NCBI GenBank assembly: GCA_964195155.1
Contig: CAXMOP010000001.1
Span: 1 to 57,920, forward strand
Direction: 5' to 3'
Source of the DNA: JACZST01 sp964195155
GTDB taxonomy: Bacteria; Actinomycetota; Acidimicrobiia; Spongiisociales; UBA5794
Length of the DNA stretch: 57,920 nucleotides
Position 1 is the first letter of the stretch; every line of letters starts with the position of its first letter. The notes under the pieces were generated by a model. The model was given only the letters and a program-made list of their open reading frames with translations, was not told the DNA's origin and did no database searches. The position numbers and the translations under genes were made by a program. Positions 51,892 through 57,920 of this stretch are shown one piece after another.

Positions 51892-52851
51892 TTGACCGTT
51901 TCGTACACGCTCCGTGAATATGACGAGGCCGATTACGAGGCCATGATCCGCATCGGCAAGGCCAATCGGCCCGACGACTTCGACTCGGTTGAGGAGCTTC
52001 GCGATTGGGACGAGAACAACCGCCGCGCCGGGAGGCGATCGTCACGCTGGCACGCCTCAGTCAATGGCGACGTCGTTGGGTTTGGCGCCCTCGGAGAGTC
52101 CCCATGGCTCAACGCCGACCTCCGTTACGCCGAGATCCAGGTGCATCCCGAGCATCAGCACCGGGGCCTTGGGCGTGGCCTGCTGGAACGTATCGAATCG
52201 CTCGCTGCCGAACGCGGCGTCGAGTCGCTCACCGGGAGCACCGAGGAACATCGCGATCGAGCGATCCGGTTCGCCGATGCGGCCGGATACGTCGAGATCG
52301 ATCGGGAGTGGAGGTCGACGCTCGATCTGATCACATTCGACCCGGAGGCCTGGACGGCGGCGATCGACCGGGTGGTTACATCCGGCATCGACATCGTCTC
52401 CGTCGCCGAGCTGAAGGAGACCACCCCGGATTGGATCGGTCGCCTCCACGACCTCCACGTCGAGGTCGAGGACGATATGCCAACCCCGATCCCATTCGAG
52501 TCGATGCCCCGCCAGGACTTCGAGGTGCTGATGCTGGGCAGGAAGATGCTTCCCGACGCCTACCTGGTTGCAGTCGAGGGTGAAGACTTCGTCGGGCTCA
52601 CACAGCCGGATCGGGTTGATGGCGAGGACGACGTCATCGCCCAGGAGATGACCGGTGTCGCCGCCCGGGCACGGGGAAGGGGGATCGCCACCGCATTGAA
52701 GGTTGCGGCGGCGACCTGGGCCAAGGACGCCGGGTACCGCTCGGTCCGCACCTACAACGCCAAGTCCAATGCACCGATGCTTGCAGTGAACCAGAAGCTC
52801 GGCTTCGTGCTCGACCACGGGTTCGTCGACTTCCGCAAGGATTTCGAGTGA
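51892..52851 (+). CDS. Tandem GNAT acetyltransferase
   Basis: 319 residues, TTG start. Two GNAT domains: the first (about 1-150) with the acetyl-CoA loop VHPEHQHRGLGRGLLERIES (about 83-102), the second (about 165-319) with VAARARGRGIATALKVAA (about 258-275) and the typical final YNAKSNAPMLAVNQKLGF. This double-GNAT plan is common in Actinobacteria (mycothiol synthase MshD is one example), but the motifs do not identify MshD. Substrate unknown. No clear ribosome binding site, and the immediate upstream DNA is repeat. Confidence 0.85.
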   Translation: MTVSYTLREYDEADYEAMIRIGKANRPDDFDSVEELRDWDENNRRAGRRSSRWHASVNGDVVGFGALGESPWLNADLRYAEIQVHPEHQHRGLGRGLLERIESLAAERGVESLTGSTEEHRDRAIRFADAAGYVEIDREWRSTLDLITFDPEAWTAAIDRVVTSGIDIVSVAELKETTPDWIGRLHDLHVEVEDDMPTPIPFESMPRQDFEVLMLGRKMLPDAYLVAVEGEDFVGLTQPDRVDGEDDVIAQEMTGVAARARGRGIATALKVAAATWAKDAGYRSVRTYNAKSNAPMLAVNQKLGFVLDHGFVDFRKDFE

Positions 52852-52876
52852 CCAGTTGCCAGTTGCCAGTTCCCAG
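52852..52876. repeat. 7-bp period array, CCAGTTG type
   Basis: CCAGTTG twice and CCAGTTC, starting one base after the GNAT stop codon. Same unit as the large array at 57854. Confidence 0.85.
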
Positions 52877-52894
52877 AGAAGAGAGGCCGCGGTC

Positions 52895-52929
52895 TGATCA
52901 CTGATCTCCGTCTCTGGTCTCTGGTCACT
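52895..52929. repeat. 7-bp period array, TGATCTC/GGTCTCT type
   Basis: Five degenerate heptamers (TGATCAC, TGATCTC, CGTCTCT, GGTCTCT, GGTCACT) before the next gene. A possible -10 box TACCCT (52940-52945) lies 8 nt before ATG 52954. Confidence 0.7.
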
Positions 52930-52953
52930 GACCTCGATGTACCCTCCGCTCAG

Positions 52954-53721
52954 ATGAATTGGGATATCTATCTCGACCACATTCGCTCGGATTCTGGGCT
53001 GGTCGCAGATGCGGCCCGGCGGGGCCTCGAAGCCGACGTCCCCTGCTGTGAAGGCTGGACGGTGCGGCATCTCGTCGGACATCTCGGGCAGGTGCAGCGA
53101 GAAAAGGAGCTGATCGTCCGGGAGCGGCTGTCTGCCCCACCTGAGGAGATCACCATCCCCGAGGCCGATCTGGTCGATTGGTTCGAGGAGGGTTCGGCAT
53201 TGCTGCTCGACGCGCTGGTCGGCGCCGACCCGGCTGGGCCGGCATGGACGTGGCACGAGCCCGACCAGACCATCGGCTTCTGGTATCGCAGGATGGCCCA
53301 GGAGGCCCTCATCCATCGAGTGGATGCCGAGCAATCGTTCGGTACTGTTTCCGGAGTCGACGAGGCGCTGGCCGGTGACGGTGTCGACGAGCTGATTGCG
53401 GTGATGCTCACCGGTCTTCCGGACTGGGCTTCGTTCAGGGCCACGGGCCAGACGGTCTGCCTCTCGGTGCCCGGCAAGAGCTGGAGTTTGGAGGAAGGTA
53501 GCTTCTCCGGCATATCGCCGTCGACCGGCAATACGTACGAGGATCTGCTGGCATTCGAGGCCGCCGCACCCCGGGCGGACATTGCCACATCGATCTCGGG
53601 GGACGCCGCGGCGATGGACCTCTGGTTGTGGGGCAGGGGCCCCATCGACAAGCTCACGGTGGAGGGCGACAGCGCCCTCGCCGACACGCTCCGCCAGGCG
53701 GCGAAGGAAGCCACCCAGTGA
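52954..53721 (+). CDS. Maleylpyruvate isomerase-family, mycothiol-dependent-type enzyme
   Basis: 255 residues. The N-terminal DinB-like metal-binding domain has VPCCEGWTVRHLVGHLGQV (about 29-47) and WYRRMAQEALIHRVDAE (about 107-123), supplying the H...E...H metal ligands of the mycothiol-dependent family (TIGR03083-type). The C-terminal domain ends LWLWGRGPIDKLTVEGD, another family hallmark. The substrate is unknown; family members open or isomerise small molecules with mycothiol. Supports an actinobacterial host. Overlaps arcA by 4 bp. Confidence 0.88.
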   Translation: MNWDIYLDHIRSDSGLVADAARRGLEADVPCCEGWTVRHLVGHLGQVQREKELIVRERLSAPPEEITIPEADLVDWFEEGSALLLDALVGADPAGPAWTWHEPDQTIGFWYRRMAQEALIHRVDAEQSFGTVSGVDEALAGDGVDELIAVMLTGLPDWASFRATGQTVCLSVPGKSWSLEEGSFSGISPSTGNTYEDLLAFEAAAPRADIATSISGDAAAMDLWLWGRGPIDKLTVEGDSALADTLRQAAKEATQ

Positions 53722-54941
53722 CCGCACCACTCGTCACGTCGGAGATCGGCAAGCTCCGCACCGTCATGGTGCATCGCCCGGGGCTCGCCATTGCCCGGAT
53801 CACTCCGGAGAGCAAGGAGGAGCTGCTCTTCGACGACATCCTGTGGCTGGAGCGGGCGCAAGAGGAGCACGACCTGTTCACCGAGATCCTCAAGTCCCGC
53901 GGCGTCGAGGTCCTCTACTTCCAGGATCTGCTCCGCGACGTTCTCGCCGACGAGGGAGTGCGCAAGCGACTGATCGAGACCGTCGTCTCTCCGGCCAGGG
54001 TCGGAAGAGAGGTCGCCCACAGCGTGCACGCAATGCTCCGGGACGCACCGGTCGAGCGGGTCAGCGATGTGATGATTGGCGGCATCCTCAGAAGCGAGCT
54101 CGAGGAATGGGGCATTGACAACCCTTTTGGCAACCTCGGTGGCGAGCGGTCACCCTACGAGCTCCATCCTCTGCCAAACCTGTTGTTCATGAGAGACAAC
54201 GCCGCATGGGTAGGGAGCGGGCTGATGAATTCGGTCATGGCTACTCGGGCACGTGCCTATGAGCCATTGATCGTGCGCGCGATCTACGACCATCACCCGC
54301 GCTTTGCCGACCTCGATCGAGCCGTCTGGTACGGAGACGCTCCAGACGAGCACCTGCCGGCGAGCATCGAAGGGGGAGACGTGCTGGTCTTGTCTCCGGA
54401 GACCGTCGCCGTCGGGCTGAGCGAGCGCACCCGGTCGGCGGCCGTCGAGATGCTCGCCCACAACCTGTTCGCCGGATCGGCGGTGAGCAACGTGGTGGTC
54501 GTCGACCTCGGGAGGAGCCGCGCCGTGATGCATCTCGACACCGTGCTCACCATGATCGACGTCAACCTGTTCAACGTCTTTCCGGAAATTGTCGACAGCG
54601 TGAATGTCGAGGTAATCCGCCAAGGCTCGAAAGGCTCGATCGAGGTCGAGACGTTTTCTTCGCTGCCGAGCGCATTGGCCACCGCGCTCGATAGTGACGA
54701 TCTCGAGTTTGTGCCGAAGACCAGGGATGCCATCAGCGGGCTGCGCGAGCAGTGGGACGACGGGCACAACACGCTGGCCATCGAGCCCGGCGTGGTGGTC
54801 GCTTACGAACGCAATCGCGACACCAACGACCGCCTTCGCGAGCATGGCGTCGAGGTGATCGAGTTCAGCGCCGGCGAGCTCGGCAGAGGACGGGGCGGCA
54901 GCCGGTGCATGACCCAGCCGATCCTCCGCGATCCGGTATGA
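53718..54941 (+). CDS. arcA: Arginine deiminase
   Basis: 407 residues from GTG 53718, overlapping the previous stop (GTGA). It hydrolyses arginine to citrulline and ammonia. Motifs: LRTVMVHRPG, LPNLLFMRDNAAW (about 155-167), IEGGDVLVLS (about 218), MHLDTVLTMIDVNLF (about 274) and the catalytic cysteine C397 in GSRCMTQP. The classical pathway also needs ornithine transcarbamylase and carbamate kinase; a carbamate kinase lies 7 kb upstream in the purine cluster, but no canonical ornithine transcarbamylase is in the window. Confidence 0.95.
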   Translation: MTAPLVTSEIGKLRTVMVHRPGLAIARITPESKEELLFDDILWLERAQEEHDLFTEILKSRGVEVLYFQDLLRDVLADEGVRKRLIETVVSPARVGREVAHSVHAMLRDAPVERVSDVMIGGILRSELEEWGIDNPFGNLGGERSPYELHPLPNLLFMRDNAAWVGSGLMNSVMATRARAYEPLIVRAIYDHHPRFADLDRAVWYGDAPDEHLPASIEGGDVLVLSPETVAVGLSERTRSAAVEMLAHNLFAGSAVSNVVVVDLGRSRAVMHLDTVLTMIDVNLFNVFPEIVDSVNVEVIRQGSKGSIEVETFSSLPSALATALDSDDLEFVPKTRDAISGLREQWDDGHNTLAIEPGVVVAYERNRDTNDRLREHGVEVIEFSAGELGRGRGGSRCMTQPILRDPV

Positions 54942-55552
54942 GCCGGCGTTCGGAGACGGCAACCGGCGAGCTGGCCACGGTCCACGTGTTCAACACCCGC
55001 TCCGATGCCGAGATCGCCCGCGCCAAGCTGGCGGGTGAAGGCATCGACGCGATCGTGATCGCCGACGATGAGGGCGGGCTGAACCCCGGCTTCTATGCCA
55101 TGTACGGGGTGCGTTTGCTCGTCCGTGCCGACGAGCTAGACGCGGCACGGCGATCGATCGGAGTGGCGCCACTGCGAATTCCCGCCGAGGGCGCAGAGGC
55201 GATGGTGCAGCACGCGCGCTTCTGCGGCCCGGAAGAGGCCTGCGGGCTCTTCGCCGTTGGAGACGACGGCGTTCTCTCGATGGTGTACTGCATGACGAAC
55301 ACCGATCGGTCGACGACCTCGTACACGATCGACCCGGACGAATCGTTCCATGCCTGGCAGCACGCGGAGCGATGTGGATGGACGATCGGGGGGGTGTTCC
55401 ACTCCCACCCGGCGTCGCCGCCGGTGCCGTCGCCCAGCGATCTGGTCGGCCTCGACCCCGAGTGGGTGTCGGTCATCGTCGGGACGAGGGAGCTCAGGGC
55501 ATATCGGATCCGGGGCGGTGTACCGACCGAGGTGATGATCGAGCGTGCCTGA
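54938..55552 (+). CDS. DUF2007 - JAMM (Mov34/MPN) metallopeptidase fusion, Mec-like
   Basis: 204 residues from ATG 54938 (ATGA overlap with arcA). Residues about 12-75 look like DUF2007, a small putative signal-transducing domain (TVHVFNTRSDAEIARAKLAGEGI). Residues about 87-200 are a JAMM peptidase: E99/E100 in GPEEACGLF, and H155, H157, S165, D168 in HSHPASPPVPSPSD, giving the full zinc site. In mycobacteria Mec, encoded upstream of an MBL gene, rph and rdgB as here, trims CysO in cysteine synthesis. cysO, cysM and murI are missing from this version, so the substrate may differ. Confidence 0.88.
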   Translation: MSRRSETATGELATVHVFNTRSDAEIARAKLAGEGIDAIVIADDEGGLNPGFYAMYGVRLLVRADELDAARRSIGVAPLRIPAEGAEAMVQHARFCGPEEACGLFAVGDDGVLSMVYCMTNTDRSTTSYTIDPDESFHAWQHAERCGWTIGGVFHSHPASPPVPSPSDLVGLDPEWVSVIVGTRELRAYRIRGGVPTEVMIERA

Positions 55553-55808
55553 GAGCGGAGAGCACACGCCCGAGGCATACCGGACGCTGTTTGGCCTGAT
55601 TGGCGCCGGGCTGCAGGCGATGGCGCTGCTCCTCATCCTCGCCTCTGCGCCAGTGGCCCCGTCGTGGCTGGTGGTGGCGCTGCTGGTTGTGTGGGTGTTG
55701 AGCACCATGTGGTCGTGGCGGGGCTGGAGGCAGCGGCTATGGCTGCCAACCGCAACCGGGACGTTGGTCGCGGTTGTCTGGATCGTGGCGATCGCGGTGG
55801 CGCGGTGA
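55545..55808 (+). CDS. Small membrane protein
   Basis: 87 residues, GTG start overlapping the JAMM gene by 8 bp and the MBL gene by 4 bp. Two or three hydrophobic segments (about 15-35, 38-57, 66-86) with a short basic WRGWRQR loop. No family recognised. The tight overlaps on both sides make it a credible gene. Confidence 0.65.
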   Translation: MPESGEHTPEAYRTLFGLIGAGLQAMALLLILASAPVAPSWLVVALLVVWVLSTMWSWRGWRQRLWLPTATGTLVAVVWIVAIAVAR

Positions 55809-56566
55809 ACGTCACCGTCCTCGGGTCGAGCGGGGCATCACCGACGAGGACCAATCCCGCGTCGGGCTATCTGGTCGAGAGCGGCGGCACGTCGATCTGG
55901 CTCGATGCAGGAACGGGGACCTTCATGGCGTTGGCCGCCCACATCGACCCCGGCACGTTGTCCGCGGTCGTGATCAGTCACATCCACGTCGACCACTGCG
56001 CCGACCTCTTCGGCCTCTACGGATACCTTGGTTACGGCCCATCGGGCACAGTCCCGATCCCGGTGTACGTGCCAAACGGAGCAGCGGCGCATCTCGCCGC
56101 CTTTGCCGGCGCTCCCGACGAACACGTATTCCATGTGGTGCTCGATATCAACGAGGTGGGCGCGGGCGGCGAGGTGGCGGTCGGAGAAGTTGGGCTCCGT
56201 TTTGGGGCGGCCGCCCACTCGGTGCCCGGCTTGGTGACGAGGCTGGCTACCGCCGACGGCGCGATGGCGTACTCCGGCGACACCGGACCAGGTTCCGATC
56301 TCGCCTCGATCGCGCAGCAGGCAGACCTGCTCCTCTGCGAGGCTTCGATCGCCGGGGAGCGCGACGACCGGTCATACCCGTACCATCTCACCGCCGCCGA
56401 GGCGGGAGCAACGGCCGCAGACGCTGGAGTGGGAGAACTCGTCCTCACGCACTTCGTCACCGGAGTTGACCCGGCGACGGCAGTGGCCGAAGCGGCGGCG
56501 GAGTTCAGCGGGCCCGTCCACGCAGCAGAGCCGGGCCGGACGTTCACGATCGGAGCGCAAGGATGA
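55805..56566 (+). CDS. Metallo-beta-lactamase-fold hydrolase, Rv1339-like
   Basis: 253 residues from GTG 55805. Metal motif SHIHVDHCADL (H59, H61, D63, H64), then AAHSVPGLVTRL, YSGDTGPGSDL and LTHFVTG. The plan is RNase Z-like without the long arm. Gene order with rph and rdgB matches the mycobacterial Rv1339 locus; Rv1339 has been reported as an atypical cAMP phosphodiesterase. If so here, it would be the sink for cAMP made by the two cyclases at 14.6-21.4 kb. A nuclease role is the alternative. Confidence 0.85.
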   Translation: MNVTVLGSSGASPTRTNPASGYLVESGGTSIWLDAGTGTFMALAAHIDPGTLSAVVISHIHVDHCADLFGLYGYLGYGPSGTVPIPVYVPNGAAAHLAAFAGAPDEHVFHVVLDINEVGAGGEVAVGEVGLRFGAAAHSVPGLVTRLATADGAMAYSGDTGPGSDLASIAQQADLLLCEASIAGERDDRSYPYHLTAAEAGATAADAGVGELVLTHFVTGVDPATAVAEAAAEFSGPVHAAEPGRTFTIGAQG

Positions 56567-57267
56567 GAGAGAATCGCAGCCCCGACGCCCTCCGCCCGGT
56601 GCAGGTTCACCGCGGGTACACCGATATGACTCCCGGGTCGGTGCTGATCGAGATGGGCCGCACCAGGGTGCTGTGCACGGTCGCCTTCGACGATGACGTG
56701 CCCCCCTGGATGAAGAACGACGCCAAGGGCTGGGTCACAGCCGAGTACTCGATGCTCCCCGGCTCGAGCCCACAACGGGTGCGGAGGAGCTCGATTTCGG
56801 GCGGGCGCACCAAGGAGATCCAGCGGTTGATCGGCCGTTCGCTCCGCGCCGTCGTCGATCCCAAGGCGATGGGCCCGTTGACGGCCAGGGTCGATTGCGA
56901 CGTGTTGCAGGCCGACGGTGGGACGCGGACCGCAGCGATCACCGGCGCCTGGATTGCCCTTGCCGACGCCTTCGACACCAGGGTCGAGGCGGGCAAGCTC
57001 CAGGCTTCGCCGCTGACCGACCACGTGGCCGCGGTGTCGGTCGGCATCGTCGGCGACGAGGTGTTGCTCGATCTCGAATACACCGAGGACGTCGGCGCCG
57101 AGGTGGATGCCAACATCGTGATGACCGGAGCGGGGATGCTCGTCGAAGTGCAGGGCACCGCAGAAGGCGACCCGTTCAGCCGTAGGCAGCTCGACCGAAT
57201 GCTCGATCTCGCTGCGTCTGGGATCTCCGAGCTCGTCGATCAGCAGCGCCGGTCGAGGGAAGGGTGA
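56563..57267 (+). CDS. rph: Ribonuclease PH
   Basis: 234 residues, ATG overlapping the MBL gene by 4 bp. It trims tRNA 3' ends phosphorolytically. Motifs: SVLIEMGRTRVLCTVAF, GWVTAEYSMLPGSSPQR, SGRTKEIQRLIGRSLRAVVD, DCDVLQADGGTRTAAITGA. Full length. Confidence 0.97.
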   Translation: MRENRSPDALRPVQVHRGYTDMTPGSVLIEMGRTRVLCTVAFDDDVPPWMKNDAKGWVTAEYSMLPGSSPQRVRRSSISGGRTKEIQRLIGRSLRAVVDPKAMGPLTARVDCDVLQADGGTRTAAITGAWIALADAFDTRVEAGKLQASPLTDHVAAVSVGIVGDEVLLDLEYTEDVGAEVDANIVMTGAGMLVEVQGTAEGDPFSRRQLDRMLDLAASGISELVDQQRRSREG

Positions 57268-57851
57268 CCGGACCGCTCCGGGTCGTTGTTGCGTCGAAGA
57301 ACCCGGACAAGATTCGCGAGCTCGAGGCGGTGCTCACCGCCCTGGATCCGCCGATCGAGGTGGTGCGAGGTCACGACTGGCCGGACGTGGACGAAACCGA
57401 GGACACGCTGGAGGGAAATGCCCTCCTCAAGGCCGCCGCGGTCGTGGAGGCGACCGGGCTGGCGGCGATCGCCGACGACACCGGGCTGGAGGTCGATGCC
57501 CTCGGTGGCGCTCCCGGGGTGCACACGGCACGATTTGCCGGCCCGGAGGCGAACTACGACGACAATCTTTCGAAGCTGCTCGCCGATCTCGAGGGAGTGG
57601 ATGAGCGAGGCGCCCGATTCCGAACGGTCATCGCTCTGGTGTCGCCCGGGGAGGAGCCGATCGTGGCCGAAGGGATCGTGGACGGAGAGATCGTCCGCGA
57701 GCCGAGAGGAGCCAACGGATTCGGCTACGACCCCGTGTTTCTCGTCGGACATCGCACCTACGCCGAGATGACCGACGACGAGAAGAACGAGATCTCGCAT
57801 CGGGCGCTCGCGATCAGGGCGATAGCCACCCGCCTCGCGCAGCAAGGCTGA
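57264..57851 (+). CDS. rdgB: XTP/dITP pyrophosphatase (RdgB/HAM1)
   Basis: 195 residues, GTG start overlapping rph by 4 bp. It removes deaminated purine nucleotides (dITP, XTP) from the pool. Motifs: VVASKNPDKIRELEAVL, ADDTGLEVDALGGAPGVHTAR, GFGYDPVFLV and the final EKNEISHRALAIRAI. Complete; last gene in the window. Confidence 0.96.
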   Translation: MTGPLRVVVASKNPDKIRELEAVLTALDPPIEVVRGHDWPDVDETEDTLEGNALLKAAAVVEATGLAAIADDTGLEVDALGGAPGVHTARFAGPEANYDDNLSKLLADLEGVDERGARFRTVIALVSPGEEPIVAEGIVDGEIVREPRGANGFGYDPVFLVGHRTYAEMTDDEKNEISHRALAIRAIATRLAQQG

Positions 57852-57853
57852 GG

Positions 57854-57920
57854 CCAGTTGCCAGTTGCCAGTTGCCAGTTGCCAGTGACCAGTTGCCGGT
57901 TGCCGGTTGCCGGTTGCCGG
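57854..57920. repeat. 7-bp period array, CCAGTTG/CCGGTTG type, to window edge
   Basis: CCAGTTG four times, CCAGTGA, CCAGTTG, CCGGTTG three times and the start of another unit. It begins 2 bp after the rdgB stop and runs off the window. Confidence 0.95.

Noticed and set aside
1..57920. tRNA or rRNA genes
   Set aside because: Reading the intergenic gaps I found only the tmRNA; no GTTCRANNC T-arm with a matching acceptor stem was seen elsewhere. A covariance search would be more sensitive.

Overview
The window is high-GC DNA from a bacterium that is very probably an actinobacterium, perhaps of the Acidimicrobiia or a related deep lineage. The evidence is a mycothiol-dependent-type enzyme, a DUF3052 protein, the JAMM / MBL-fold / rph / rdgB arrangement known from mycobacteria, an AtsA-type arylsulfatase, frequent GTG starts, and several -10-like boxes placed only 6-8 nt before start codons. 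No species can be named from this alone.

Region 1 (1-14.5 kb) is housekeeping. It holds a ComF-like phosphoribosyltransferase, the ribosome hibernation factor hpf, a NarL-type response regulator, a four-helix-bundle (23S IVP/avd-like) gene between inverted 7-bp repeats, secA, a large membrane alpha/beta-hydrolase, prfB with a textbook +1 programmed frameshift site, a Rieske oxygenase on the other strand, ftsE-ftsX-M23 peptidase-smpB, a small methyltransferase and the tmRNA gene (tag AEDNFALAA). Region 2 (14.5-21.4 kb) is a tandem pair of ~1130-residue proteins with zinc ribbon, class III cyclase, AAA ATPase and TPR-like domains.

Region 3 (21.4-50.1 kb) is the accessory centrepiece. It is an actinobacterial counterpart of the E. 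coli yge-ygf-yqe / ssnA-xdhD locus, the gene set associated with selenium-dependent molybdenum hydroxylases and purine (urate) breakdown. It contains a short SsnA-like amidohydrolase, YgfK, YqeC-YqeB-XdhC-XdhD-YgfM in one tightly overlapping operon, an 8-oxoguanine deaminase, a second three-subunit molybdenum hydroxylase with a MocA-like nucleotidyltransferase, a YgeW knotted carbamoyltransferase, a GntR/UTRA regulator, a second ATCase-like carbamoyltransferase, a carbamate kinase and two fold-type-II PLP enzymes. The inferred logic is: 8-oxoguanine is deaminated to urate; molybdenum and flavin/Fe-S enzymes act on the purine ring; ureido intermediates are phosphorolysed by carbamoyltransferases to carbamoyl phosphate; carbamate kinase makes ATP; PLP enzymes process the remaining amino-acid skeleton. 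The hydantoinase (hyuA) and ygeY of the E. coli locus are not in this window. An arylsulfatase flanked by ~100-bp direct repeats sits in the middle.

Region 4 (50.1-57.9 kb) holds a lipoprotein, a DinB-like protein, a structured small-ORF region, a double GNAT protein, a mycothiol-dependent-type enzyme, arginine deiminase, a DUF2007-JAMM fusion, a small membrane protein, an Rv1339-like MBL protein, rph and rdgB. Intergenic gaps across the whole window carry 7-bp-period tandem repeats with many different unit sequences.
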